Shown: positions 28,949 to 36,989 of the stretch, one piece after another | Layout: each line of letters begins with the position of its first letter | Numbering within the stretch: the stretch's first letter is position 1 | NCBI RefSeq assembly: GCF_000364625.1 | Contig: NZ_KB822607.1 | Span: forward strand, 62,001 to 126,000 | Source of the DNA: Pseudomonas thermotolerans DSM 14292 | GTDB taxonomy: Bacteria > Pseudomonadota > Gammaproteobacteria > Pseudomonadales > Pseudomonadaceae | Reading direction: 5' to 3' | DNA: 64,000 nt | Notes under the pieces: generated by a model | What the model saw: the letters and a program-made list of their open reading frames with translations, nothing else | The model's database searches: none | Told to the model about the DNA's origin: nothing | Position numbers and translations under genes: made by a program

Positions 28949-29292
28949 ATGCCCACTGACGTTCGCCCTGCCGTCCTCGAACCGATCGGCAACACCCCGC
29001 CGGTGCGGGTCACCCGCTTCGATACCGGGCCCTTCGACGCCTTCCTCACCCTGCGCGGGGTGAAGACCCTGTGCGCATGCAGAGCGGCACTGCGAGAACG
29101 CCCTGGAGCTGACCCGCTGGCCGGCGCCCGGCGCTTCCTGGAGGCGGTGGAGCGGTTCGCCCTGGCCGAGAGCCTGGGCGGGGTGGAGAGCCTGATCGAG
29201 CACCCGGCGCCGGCCTGGTGTGTCTGTCGGCGGGGATTGAAGCGGTGGAGGCCCTGCGTGGCGACCTGGCTCAGGCACTGGCATGGATCTGA
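28949..29292 (+). pseudogene. Fused, frameshifted remnant of cystathionine beta-synthase and gamma-lyase genes
   Basis: From ATG 28949 the frame gives MPTDVRPAVLEPIGNTPPVR and VTRFDTGP, the start of Pseudomonas-type cystathionine beta-synthase (the PLP-fold IGNTPLVRV box). It then continues without break as FDAFLTLRGVKTL, a gamma-lyase (Cys/Met metabolism PLP enzyme) internal motif. The next gamma-lyase pieces appear in other frames: ERHCENALELTRW in the frame of 29085, GARRFLEAVERFALAESLGG with VESLIEHPA back in the first frame, and GIEAVEALRGDLAQALAWI ending at TGA 29290-29292 in the third. So most of both genes has been deleted, with at least three frame changes. The 5' flank 28845-28948 may be the old promoter and leader. 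No function is expected. Confidence 0.82.
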
Positions 29293-29344
29293 AGCCCGGC
29301 GGCGTGGCGGGCGAGGCAGTCCCCGCCCGCCGGCTGCCGTGGCG

Positions 29345-30619
29345 TCAGGCGGCTTGGTAGACGATGTGCCCGTCCACCAGGGTGTAGCGCACCGCGCCGG
29401 GCAGGCAGTGACCGATGAAGGGGCTGTTGGCGCCCTTGGAGAACCAGGTTTCGCCGGCCAGGGTGGTGGCCTGCGGGTCGAACAGCAGCAGGTCGGCCGG
29501 GACTCCAGGGGTCAGGCGGCCAGCGGGCAGGCGCAGGGCTTCGGCCGGACCTTGGGTGAGGCGGGCGAGCAGGGTCGGCAGGTCGAGCAGACCGTCCTGA
29601 ACCAGGGTCATGGCCAGCGGCAGGAGCAGCTCGACGCCGCTGATGCCCGGCTCGGTGGCGCCGAACGGGGCGTCCTTGGCATCCGCCTCGTGGGGCTGGT
29701 GGTGGCTGGCGATGGCGCCGATCACCCCGGCCTTGACTGCCTGGCGCAGGCCCTCGCGGTCGGCGGCGCTGCGCAGCGGCGGCTGCACGTGGTAGAGGCT
29801 GGAGAAGCCCTCCAGGGCCTCGTCGGTGAGGATCAACTGGTACATGGCCACGTCGGCGGTCACCGGAAGGCCGCGGGCCTGGGCTGCGGCGATCATCTCC
29901 GCACCGCGGGCGCTGGTCAGCTGGCTGAAGTGGGCGCGCACCCCGGTCTGCTCCACCAGCAGCAGGTCGCGGGCCAGGGCCACGGTCTCGGCGCTTTCCG
30001 GAATCCCGGCCAGGCCGAGCAGGCTGGCGGTAGGGCCCTCGTGGGCCAGGCCGCCTTCGGCCAGGTCGCGGTCCTGGGGATGGAACACCACGGTGAGGTC
30101 GAAGGTGGCCGCGTATTCCAGGGCGCGGCGCAGCACCCGGTTGTTGTGGAAGCCGCCCAGGCCGTTGCCGAAGGCCACGCAGCCGGCGTCGCGCAGGGCC
30201 ACCAGCTCGGCCAGTTGCTCGCCGGCCAGGCCCTTGCTCAGCGCGCCGATGGGGAACACCTTGGCGTGGCCGGCCTCGCGGGCACGGTCGAGGATCAGCT
30301 CGGCCACCGCCGGGGTGTCCAGCACTGGGCGGGTCTGCGGCGGGCAGCACAGGCTGGTGACGCCGCCGGCGACCGCTGCCAGGGTCTCGCTGGCGATGTT
30401 GCCCTTGCGGCTGTAGCCCGGCTCGCGCAGGGCCACCGAGAGGTCCACCAGGCCGGGGGCGGCGACCAGGCCCTGGGCATCGATCTGCCGCTCGGCGACG
30501 AAGCCGGCGGGGGGCGTGCCGATGGCGGCGATCTTGGCATCCTGCAGGTAGAGGTCGGTGACCTGGTCGAGACCGCTGGCCGGGTCGATGACCCGGGCGC
30601 CGAGGATGTGGGTACGCAT
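29345..30619 (-). CDS. pyrC': Dihydroorotase-like PyrC' (non-catalytic partner of aspartate transcarbamoylase)
   Basis: 424 residues, amidohydrolase fold related to PyrC. The metal-binding DxHxH of active dihydroorotases is degraded: the sequence reads GLVDLSVALREPGY where histidines are expected, so zinc binding is lost. Later motifs also deviate (SHHQPHEADAKDAPF is retained in outline). In Pseudomonas such an inactive PyrC' is required for assembly of the dodecameric PyrB-PyrC' complex. The ATG shares one base with the pyrB stop (TGATG), fixing coupled translation. An active dihydroorotase must be encoded elsewhere. Confidence 0.9.
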   Translation of the reverse strand: MRTHILGARVIDPASGLDQVTDLYLQDAKIAAIGTPPAGFVAERQIDAQGLVAAPGLVDLSVALREPGYSRKGNIASETLAAVAGGVTSLCCPPQTRPVLDTPAVAELILDRAREAGHAKVFPIGALSKGLAGEQLAELVALRDAGCVAFGNGLGGFHNNRVLRRALEYAATFDLTVVFHPQDRDLAEGGLAHEGPTASLLGLAGIPESAETVALARDLLLVEQTGVRAHFSQLTSARGAEMIAAAQARGLPVTADVAMYQLILTDEALEGFSSLYHVQPPLRSAADREGLRQAVKAGVIGAIASHHQPHEADAKDAPFGATEPGISGVELLLPLAMTLVQDGLLDLPTLLARLTQGPAEALRLPAGRLTPGVPADLLLFDPQATTLAGETWFSKGANSPFIGHCLPGAVRYTLVDGHIVYQAA

Positions 30620-31629
30620 CAGTTCAGCTCCTCGGATTCCTGATTCGGTTGACGGCGGGCGGCCTGGCCGCTCATCGCCATGGACAGCACCGCCATGCGC
30701 ACGGCGATGCCGTAGGTGACCTGGTTGAGGATCACCGACTGCGGGCCGTCGGCCACCGCCGACTCGATTTCCACGCCGCGGTTGATCGGCCCCGGGTGCA
30801 TCACCAGGGCATCCGGCTTGGCCAGCTGGAGGCGCTGCTCGGTGAGGCCGTAGAGGCGGAAGAACTCGCCCTCGCTGGGCAGCAGACCACCCTGCATGCG
30901 CTCGCGCTGCAAGCGCAGCATGATCACCACGTCGACATCCCGGAGGCCTTCATTGATGTCGGTGAAGACCCGCACGCCGTACTGCTCGACGCCCACTGGC
31001 AGCAGGGTCTTGGGCGCGATCACGCGGATGTCCCGGCAGCCCAGGGTGCGCAGCGCCAGCATGTCGGAGCGGGCCACCCGGGAGTGCAGGATGTCGCCGA
31101 CGATGGCCACCGAGAGTTGCTCGAAGCCGCCCTTGTGGCGGCGGATGGTGAGCATGTCCAGCATGCCTTGGGTGGGGTGCGCGTGGCGCCCGTCACCGCC
31201 GTTGATCACCGCCACGTTGGGGCACACGTGTTCGGCGATGAAATGCGCGGCGCCGGAGTCGGCGTGGCGCACCACGAACATGTCGGCGGCCATCGCCTCG
31301 AGGTTGCGCAGGGTGTCGGTGAGGGTCTCGCCCTTGCTGGTCGAGGAGGTGGAGACGTTGAGGGTGATCACGTCGGCGGACAGCCGCTTGGCGGCCAGTT
31401 CGAAGGTGGTGCGGGTGCGCGTGGAGTTCTCGAAGAACACGTTGCAGACGGTCTTGCCGCGCAGCAGCGGGACCTTCTTCACGGCCCGGGCGCCGACCTC
31501 GAGGAAGGAGTCGGCGGTGTCGAGCAGCTCGGTGAGCAGTTCGCGGGGCAGGCCGTCGAGACTGAGGAAATGGCAAAGCTGGCCCTGTTCGTTGAGTTGC
31601 AGCGGGCGCTTGGCGGCGTTCGGCGTCAT
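30619..31629 (-). CDS. pyrB: Aspartate carbamoyltransferase catalytic subunit PyrB
   Basis: 336 residues. Carbamoyl-phosphate motif [67 protein letters not shown] and [11 protein letters not shown] are all intact. Catalyses the committed step of pyrimidine synthesis. ATG 31629 ([11 protein letters not shown]) lies 11 bases after the pyrR stop; an upstream TTG would overlap pyrR and is less likely. Pseudomonas PyrB has a longer N-terminal extension than the E. coli protein, seen here as the first 30 or so residues, used in nucleotide regulation. Confidence 0.96.
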   Translation of the reverse strand: MTPNAAKRPLQLNEQGQLCHFLSLDGLPRELLTELLDTADSFLEVGARAVKKVPLLRGKTVCNVFFENSTRTRTTFELAAKRLSADVITLNVSTSSTSKGETLTDTLRNLEAMAADMFVVRHADSGAAHFIAEHVCPNVAVINGGDGRHAHPTQGMLDMLTIRRHKGGFEQLSVAIVGDILHSRVARSDMLALRTLGCRDIRVIAPKTLLPVGVEQYGVRVFTDINEGLRDVDVVIMLRLQRERMQGGLLPSEGEFFRLYGLTEQRLQLAKPDALVMHPGPINRGVEIESAVADGPQSVILNQVTYGIAVRMAVLSMAMSGQAARRQPNQESEELN

Positions 31630-31640
31630 CGCGGGGATTC

Positions 31641-32156
31641 TCAATTGGCGGCGGAGGCGAGGGTCTGGCGCTCAAGGCGCAGTGGCGCGGGGCCGAGCAA
31701 TTTTACCCGCTCGTCGGGGGCCAGTGACAGGGTGGCGCCGACCACGTCGGGGCGGATCGGCAGCTCGCGGGCATCCAGATCGAGCAGGCAGACCAGGGTC
31801 ACGCTGGCCGGCCGGCCGTAGTCGAACAGCTCGTTGAGGGCGGCGCGTACGGTGCGTCCGCTCATCAGCACGTCGTCGATCAGCACCAGGTGCTGGTCCT
31901 CCACCTCGAAGGGCAGGGCGGAGGGGCGGACCTGCGGGTGCAGGCCGGTGCGAGTGAAGTCGTCACGGTAGAAGGACACGTCGAGCAGGCCCAGCTCGTC
32001 GTCGCGGCCGAGGGCCTCGAGCAGCGCCCGGGCGACCCACACGCCGCCGGTGTGGATGCCGATGAAGCGCGGCTGGTCGATGTGGTGGCGGGCGAGATGG
32101 GCTTGCAGGTCGGCAGCCATCCGCGGCAGCAGGTCGGCAGGATTGGGCAGGTTCAT
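31641..32156 (-). CDS. pyrR: PyrR bifunctional pyrimidine regulator/uracil phosphoribosyltransferase
   Basis: 171 residues with the PRPP-binding loop [19 protein letters not shown] and [14 protein letters not shown] near the N-terminus; [18 protein letters not shown] is typical of PyrR. ATG 32156 is preceded by AAGGAG at five to six bases; the longer frame to 32483 reads antisense through ruvX and is rejected. In Pseudomonas PyrR sits just upstream of pyrB-pyrC' and is thought to influence their expression, although I do not see a classical PyrR-binding attenuator in the short leader. Confidence 0.93.
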   Translation of the reverse strand: MNLPNPADLLPRMAADLQAHLARHHIDQPRFIGIHTGGVWVARALLEALGRDDELGLLDVSFYRDDFTRTGLHPQVRPSALPFEVEDQHLVLIDDVLMSGRTVRAALNELFDYGRPASVTLVCLLDLDARELPIRPDVVGATLSLAPDERVKLLGPAPLRLERQTLASAAN

Positions 32157-32212
32157 GGACACTCCTTGGGCACAGGGCTCGGATCTGGGGCGAGGCTGGC
32201 CATGGTCATGGG

Positions 32213-32647
32213 TCAGGATTGCAGGTGGCGTTCCAGCCAGCCCTGCAGCAACAGGGCGGCGGCCAGGGCATCGACCGGGCGTTCGCGGTAGCCGCCGCGC
32301 TGCCCCTGGGCGAGTCGCTGACCCTTGGCCTCGAAGGTGGTCAGGCGCTCGTCGTGGGTGTGTACCGGCAGGTTGAAGCGGCCATGCAGGCGCCGGGCGA
32401 ACTTCTCCGCGCGGGCGCTCATCTCGCTGGGCGTGCCGTCCATGTTCAGCGGCAGGCCGACCACCAGAGCATCTGGCTGCCACTCGCGGATCAGCGCCTC
32501 GACCCGCTGCCAGTCAGGCACCCCGTTCTGCGCCTTGAGCACGCATAGTTCGCGGGCCTGGCCGGTGACCACCTGGCCGACCGCGACGCCGATCTGCTTG
32601 CTGCCGTAGTCGAAGCCCAGCAGCAGGCGTAGCGGACGCTCGCCCAT
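32213..32647 (-). CDS. ruvX: Putative Holliday-junction resolvase / pre-16S rRNA nuclease RuvX (YqgF)
   Basis: 144 residues, RNase H-like fold. The first catalytic aspartate is in [16 protein letters not shown], the glutamate in [10 protein letters not shown] and the last aspartate in [35 protein letters not shown] is the YqgF family core. It is involved in 16S rRNA 5'-end maturation. ATG overlaps the yqgE stop by one base. Confidence 0.94.
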   Translation of the reverse strand: MGERPLRLLLGFDYGSKQIGVAVGQVVTGQARELCVLKAQNGVPDWQRVEALIREWQPDALVVGLPLNMDGTPSEMSARAEKFARRLHGRFNLPVHTHDERLTTFEAKGQRLAQGQRGGYRERPVDALAAALLLQGWLERHLQS

Positions 32648-33216
32648 CAGGCGTGTCCGGCCTGCGAGGTGAGCAGGCCGAGGTTGATGCCGAGGCGTGC
32701 GGCGGCGGCAGTCAGGCGCTGCTCCACAGGAACCTCGAAGAGGATCCGCGGATCCGCCGGGCAGGTCAGCCAGGCGTTGTCTACCAGCTCGGCCTCCAAC
32801 TGCCCGGCTTCCCAGCCGGCGTAGCCGAGGGCGATCAGGAGGTGCTCCGGACCGCGGCCGTCGGCGATGGCGAAGAGCACGTCCTGGGAGGTGGACAGGG
32901 CCAGCTCGCCGAGGTCCAGGGTGGCCTGGTACTGCAGGCCGGGGCTGTGCAGGACGAAGCCACGATCGGTCTGCACCGGGCCGCCGGCGAAGATCGGCAG
33001 GGCGCGGCAGGCCGCCGGCGGTTCGTCGTCGGGGCGCAGCTGCTCGAGCACGTCGGCCAGGGTCAGGCCGTTCGGGCGATTGATCACCAGCCCCATGGCA
33101 CCCTGTTCGTTGTGCTCGATGATGTAGGTGACGGTCTGTGCGAAGTTCGGATCGGCCATGTGCGGCATGGCGATCAGGAAATGGTGCTTGAGGTAGCTGG
33201 GGGCTGCGTTCTTCAT
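32647..33216 (-). CDS. yqgE: UPF0301/DUF179 protein YqgE
   Basis: 189 residues starting MKNAAPSYLKHHFLIAMPHM. DPNFAQTVTYIIEHNEQGAMGLVINRP and FAGGPVQTDRGFVLH, LGYAGWEAGQLEAEL and the C-terminal region are hallmark AlgH/YqgE sequence; related AlgH influences alginate expression in Pseudomonas by an unclear mechanism. It is translationally coupled to ruvX, the common yqgE-yqgF arrangement. Confidence 0.92.
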   Translation of the reverse strand: MKNAAPSYLKHHFLIAMPHMADPNFAQTVTYIIEHNEQGAMGLVINRPNGLTLADVLEQLRPDDEPPAACRALPIFAGGPVQTDRGFVLHSPGLQYQATLDLGELALSTSQDVLFAIADGRGPEHLLIALGYAGWEAGQLEAELVDNAWLTCPADPRILFEVPVEQRLTAAAARLGINLGLLTSQAGHA

Positions 33217-33280
33217 GGCGCTAGTTTGGGGGCACGGGGGGCCGGCGACAAGCTCCGGGTAAGGGCGCGTCCGGCCGGTG

Positions 33281-34174
33281 CTAGTTGCTGGATAGCCGGT
33301 CGCCGCGCTCGAAGCGCCAGGTGCGGATGATCTCCAGGCGGTCGATGTCCGACAGGTCGCCGGTGAAGGGGGCGAAGGGCGCTGCGAGGTGGACGATGCG
33401 CCGCGCCGCCTCGTCGAGCACCGGCTGGCCGGAGGACTCCAGCACCTGCACTTCGTAGAGGCTGCCGTCGCGGTTGATCGACACCAGCATGCGCAGGCTG
33501 CCGTAGATGCGCTGGCGGCGCGCCTCGTCCGGGTAGTTGAGGTTGCCGATGCGCTCCACCTTCTTGCGCCACTCGTCCTTGTACCAGGCGCCCTTGTCGC
33601 GCATGGTCGAGGCGGCGTTCAGGCGGTGGATGCGCGGCCGCTTGGCATAGGCCTGGCGCTCCTGGGCCAGCTCCGCCTCGAGGCTGGAGATCTGCGCGGA
33701 GAGCTCGGCGCTGTCGAAGTGCGGGGTGGCCTGCGGGCGCGGCTCCGGGGTCATCTGCTCGCGCTTGACCGAGGTCTTCTGCGGCTGCGGCTGGCGGGTC
33801 GCCACGGCGGCCTGCGGGGTCTCCCGGGGGGCGCTCTGCCTGGGGGTGGCCGGCGGGGTCACCTTGCGGATCTCGCTGTCCTGAAACGGCGCCTGCTCGG
33901 TGGTCTTGGGTGCCGCCTTGTGTTCCAGGGTGCCGCTGCCCTGCTGGTTGGCCTGGGCGAGGAAGTCGGCGTCCTTGGGCTGCTCCTGGCTGGCGAAGGT
34001 GGCCAGGGTGATCTCCAGGCTTCTGCTGATCTCCGGCATCTCCGGCAGCGAGAAGCTGACGCCGAGGATCAACGCCAGGTGCAGCAGCGTGGCGACGAAC
34101 AGGGCAAAGCCCAGCCGGTCCGCCGGGCGCACGGGCACGGCGGAAAGGCTGGGCATGTCGACGGCTGCATTCAT
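33281..34174 (-). CDS. tonB3: TonB-like energy transducer (TonB3-type)
   Basis: About 297 residues from ATG 34174. One N-terminal transmembrane anchor (LGFALFVATLLHLALILGVSF), a Pro/Gln/Lys-rich linker, a short coiled-coil stretch (ELSAQISSLEAELAQERQAY), and a C-terminal TonB domain with YPDEARRQRIYGSLRMLVSI and VLDEAARRIVHLAAPFAPF. In P. aeruginosa the tonB gene in this position (tonB3) is needed for twitching motility and pilus assembly, consistent with the neighbouring pil-chp operon. The longer open frame to 34258 has no support. The start lacks an obvious ribosome-binding site. Confidence 0.88.
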   Translation of the reverse strand: MNAAVDMPSLSAVPVRPADRLGFALFVATLLHLALILGVSFSLPEMPEISRSLEITLATFASQEQPKDADFLAQANQQGSGTLEHKAAPKTTEQAPFQDSEIRKVTPPATPRQSAPRETPQAAVATRQPQPQKTSVKREQMTPEPRPQATPHFDSAELSAQISSLEAELAQERQAYAKRPRIHRLNAASTMRDKGAWYKDEWRKKVERIGNLNYPDEARRQRIYGSLRMLVSINRDGSLYEVQVLESSGQPVLDEAARRIVHLAAPFAPFTGDLSDIDRLEIIRTWRFERGDRLSSN

Positions 34175-34264
34175 CTCGGGATGGCTGGCTCGCTTCGGAT
34201 AGCCGCGCAGTCTGCGATGCAATGCGGCAGGCTGCAAGCCGGAAGCGCCAAGCTGCAACCTGCG

Positions 34265-35239
34265 TCAAACTTGCGCGATGCGCCCGGACTCCTGCAGCTT
34301 GCGGGCGATCACTTCCATCAGCCGTTCGCCGATGCGGGTGTCGTAGGCGGCGTCGATTTCGCGGATGCAGGTCGGGCTGGTCACGTTGATCTCGGTGAGG
34401 TAGTCGCCGATCACGTCCAGGCCGACGAACAGCAGGCCCTTCTCGCGCAGAGTCGGGCCGACCTGGGCAGCGATCCAGCGGTCGCGCTCGCTGAGCGGCC
34501 GCGCCTCGCCACGGCCGCCGGCGGCCAGGTTGCCGCGGCTCTCGCCCTCCGCGGGGATGCGCGCCAGGCAGTAGGGCACCGGCTCGCCGTCGATCATCAG
34601 GATGCGCTTGTCGCCGTCCTTGATCGCCGGCAGGTAGGCCTGGGCCATGATCTGCTGAGTGCCGTGGGCGGTCAGGGTTTCGAGGATCACCGACAGGTTG
34701 GGATCGTTCTCGCGGTGCCGGAAGATCGACGAGCCGCCCATGCCGTCCAGGGGTTTGAGAATGATGTCACGCTGCTGTTTGGCAAACTCGCGCAGAATGT
34801 CGGGCCTGCGGCTGACCAGGGTTGGCGGCATGCAGTGCGGAAAGCGGGTGGCGAACAGCTTCTCGTTGCAGTCGCGCAGGCTCTGCGGGCGGTTGACCAC
34901 CAGCACGCCGGCCTGTTCGGCCTGTTCCAGCAGGTAGGTGGAATAGATGAATTCCAGGTCGAACGGCGGATCCTTGCGCATCAGGATCACGTCTAGCTCG
35001 GTCAGGGCGATGTCGCGTTCCTCGCCCAGCTCGAACCAGCGCTGCGGGTCGGCGAACACCTCGAGCGGGCGGACTCGCGCGCGGGCTTCGCCACCGGGCG
35101 CCTGGTACAGGTCTTGCTGTTCCATGTAGAACAGCGGCCAGTTGCGCGACTGGGCGGCGAGCAGCATGGCCAGGGAACTGTCCTTCTTGTAGGAGATGCG
35201 CGCGATGGGGTCCATGACTATGCCAAGGCGAACGCTCAT
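34265..35239 (-). CDS. gshB: Glutathione synthetase GshB
   Basis: 324 residues, ATP-grasp. N-terminal LGIVMDPIARISYKKDSSLAML is diagnostic; ATP-grasp motifs DIILKPLDGMGGSSIFR, KRILMIDGEPVPYCLARIP and the metal-binding EINVTSPTCIREID are intact. Joins glycine to gamma-glutamylcysteine. It is divergent from pilG across a 247-base region. The 90 bases between gshB and the tonB-like gene contain degenerate GC(A)AGCTTG-like units. Confidence 0.96.
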   Translation of the reverse strand: MSVRLGIVMDPIARISYKKDSSLAMLLAAQSRNWPLFYMEQQDLYQAPGGEARARVRPLEVFADPQRWFELGEERDIALTELDVILMRKDPPFDLEFIYSTYLLEQAEQAGVLVVNRPQSLRDCNEKLFATRFPHCMPPTLVSRRPDILREFAKQQRDIILKPLDGMGGSSIFRHRENDPNLSVILETLTAHGTQQIMAQAYLPAIKDGDKRILMIDGEPVPYCLARIPAEGESRGNLAAGGRGEARPLSERDRWIAAQVGPTLREKGLLFVGLDVIGDYLTEINVTSPTCIREIDAAYDTRIGERLMEVIARKLQESGRIAQV

Positions 35240-35417
35240 GGGGTGAATCCTCCACTACGGAAATAGACGGCGGCGCAGGTCGGCCGGGCGGGCAGGAAAG
35301 GGCGCCAGAGTGGCGCCGACTCTGCTCTGGGTCAAGGACAATGAGGGCTCCGGTGGCTTATAGATTGCGTCTGGAGACTGTGTTAAAAAGGCCCGACGAT
35401 TGGGTTGCAGCTCGTCG

Positions 35418-35447
35418 GTGACAGGGCCTGAAGCGCACTGGTATAAC
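35418..35447 (+). promoter_or_regulatory. Candidate sigma-70 promoter of the pilG-chpC operon
   Basis: GTGACA (35418-35423), 18-base spacer and TATAAC (35442-35447), the best sigma-70-like pair in the gshB-pilG region, placing transcription start near 35454 and giving a leader of about 33 bases before pilG. Only the sequence match supports it. Confidence 0.5.
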
Positions 35448-35486
35448 TCGAAAATCAAGATTCACCGAGGCGATGGTAGGGCAGAC

Positions 35487-35894
35487 ATGGAACAGCATTC
35501 CGATGGTTTGAGGGTGATGGTGATCGACGACTCCAAGACGATTCGTCGCACCGCGGAAACGCTTCTCAAGAAAGTGGGCTGTGACGTCATCACGGCGGTT
35601 GACGGCTTCGATGCCCTGGCCAAGATCGCCGACACCCATCCCAGCATCATCTTCGTCGACATCATGATGCCGCGACTCGACGGCTATCAGACCTGCGCGC
35701 TGATCAAGAACAACAGCGCCTTCAAGTCCACGCCGGTGATCATGCTGTCCTCCAAGGACGGCCTGTTCGACAAGGCCAAGGGGCGCATCGTCGGCTCGGA
35801 CCAATACCTCACCAAGCCTTTCAGCAAGGAAGAACTGCTCGGAGCGATCAAGGCCCACGTGCCGGATTTCGCCCCGGTTGAGCACGCTTCCTGA
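35487..35894 (+). CDS. pilG: Chemotaxis-like response regulator PilG
   Basis: 135-residue single-domain CheY-like receiver: acidic pair D14-D15 (VIDDSKTIRR), phosphoacceptor D58 (FVDIMMPRLDG), T/S in IMLSSKDG and K in QYLTKPFS. In the Chp system PilG is phosphorylated by ChpA and promotes pilus extension and FimL/CyaB-dependent cAMP signalling. First gene of the plus-strand operon. The longer frame from 35400 includes the promoter and is rejected. Confidence 0.96.
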   Translation: MEQHSDGLRVMVIDDSKTIRRTAETLLKKVGCDVITAVDGFDALAKIADTHPSIIFVDIMMPRLDGYQTCALIKNNSAFKSTPVIMLSSKDGLFDKAKGRIVGSDQYLTKPFSKEELLGAIKAHVPDFAPVEHAS

Positions 35895-35948
35895 TGGGCG
35901 GTCGGCCGTGCCCGGCCGCCGATACTTTTTTGTCGTATGGGGATGACC

Positions 35949-36314
35949 ATGGCTCGAATTCTGATCGTTGATGATTCGCCGACCGAGATGTACAAGCTGA
36001 CCGAGATGCTCGAGAAGCACGGTCATCAGGTACTCAAGGCCGAGAACGGCGCCGACGGCGTGGCCCTGGCGAGGCAGGAGAAGCCCGACGTGGTGCTGAT
36101 GGACATCGTCATGCCCGGGCTGAACGGCTTCCAGGCCACCCGGCAGCTGACCAAGGACACCGAGACCGGCCACATCCCGGTGATCATCGTCACCACCAAG
36201 GACCAGGAAACCGACAAGGTCTGGGGCAAGCGCCAGGGGGCGCGCGACTACCTGACCAAGCCGGTGGACGAGGCCACGCTACTGAAGACCCTGAACGCGG
36301 TGCTGGCCGGCTGA
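35949..36314 (+). CDS. pilH: Chemotaxis-like response regulator PilH
   Basis: 121-residue receiver: MARILIVDDSPTEMYKL, phosphoacceptor D52 (VVLMDIVMPGLNGF), VIIVTTKDQETDKVWG and DYLTKPVDE. ATG 35949 has GGGGA six bases upstream. PilH acts with PilT-driven retraction and as a phosphate sink for ChpA. Near-identical to the P. aeruginosa protein as I recall it. Confidence 0.96.
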   Translation: MARILIVDDSPTEMYKLTEMLEKHGHQVLKAENGADGVALARQEKPDVVLMDIVMPGLNGFQATRQLTKDTETGHIPVIIVTTKDQETDKVWGKRQGARDYLTKPVDEATLLKTLNAVLAG

Positions 36315-36364
36315 ATGCCGGTCGCAACGCCACACTCCTCCTCTAGGCAGTAGCGGGATCCGGC

Positions 36365-36901
36365 ATGACGGATGTACAGAGCCCCTTTCAGCTCCTCGTC
36401 GAGATCGAGCAGCGCTGTCGCCAGCTGGCGGCCGGTTTGCCCTCGCAGCAGGAGGTGGTGCAGACCTGGAGCGGCATCGGTTTCCGGATGGGGGAGCGCC
36501 TGTTCGTGGCGCCCATGGGGGAAGTCGGCGAAGTGCTGCACGAGCCACGCTACACCCAGCTGCCCGGTGTGAAGAGCTGGGTCAAGGGGGTCGCCAACGT
36601 GCGCGGCCGGCTGTTGCCGGTGATGGACCTGTGCGGCTTCTTCGGCCACGAGCTGTCTCCCCTGCGCAAGCAGCGGCGGGTGCTGGTGGTCGAGCACCAG
36701 GACGTATTCGCCGGGCTGACGGTGGACGAGGTGTTCGGCATGCAGCACTTCCTGGTGGACAGCTTCTCCGAGCAGTTGCCGCCCTTGGAGGCCGCGATCG
36801 CGCCGTTCATCTACGGCGTCTTCCAGCGCGAGAAGCCCTGGCTGGCGTTCAGTCCGCATGCGCTGGCGAAGTACCCGGGCTTTCTGGACGTGGCGGTTTA
36901 G
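36365..36901 (+). CDS. pilI: CheW-like adaptor PilI
   Basis: 178 residues, CheW domain throughout: GFRMGERLFVAPMGEVGEVL, VKSWVKGVANVRGRLLPVMD, VLVVEHQDVFAGLTVDEVFG. Couples the PilJ receptor to the ChpA kinase at the cell pole. The preceding 50 bases contain no convincing ribosome-binding site beyond GGGATCC. Confidence 0.94.
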   Translation: MTDVQSPFQLLVEIEQRCRQLAAGLPSQQEVVQTWSGIGFRMGERLFVAPMGEVGEVLHEPRYTQLPGVKSWVKGVANVRGRLLPVMDLCGFFGHELSPLRKQRRVLVVEHQDVFAGLTVDEVFGMQHFLVDSFSEQLPPLEAAIAPFIYGVFQREKPWLAFSPHALAKYPGFLDVAV

Positions 36902-36919
36902 CCGCGGATTTTTTGGTGG

Positions 36920-36942
36920 GGCCGGCACGTTACCGGCCTTTT
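36920..36942 (+). terminator. Weak hairpin with short T-run between pilI and pilJ
   Basis: GGCCGG (36920-36925), seven-base loop, CCGGCC (36933-36938), TTTT. The stem is only six G-C pairs, so partial termination or mRNA 3'-end protection rather than a full stop is likely, because pilJ continues the same operon 48 bases later. Confidence 0.4.
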
Positions 36943-36989
36943 GGCATTAGATGGGACTGAATGCTGTAGGTCCAGGCGGGGGCCAGAGA

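Noticed and set aside
28916..30643. 575-codon plus-strand frame spanning the remnant and pyrC'
   Set aside because: Only its first part matches the decayed transsulfuration genes; the rest is antisense to pyrC' with shadow-frame composition.
35240..35417. Additional small gene in the gshB-pilG gap
   Set aside because: Short frames here lack ribosome-binding sites and coding character; the region is better explained as divergent regulatory DNA.
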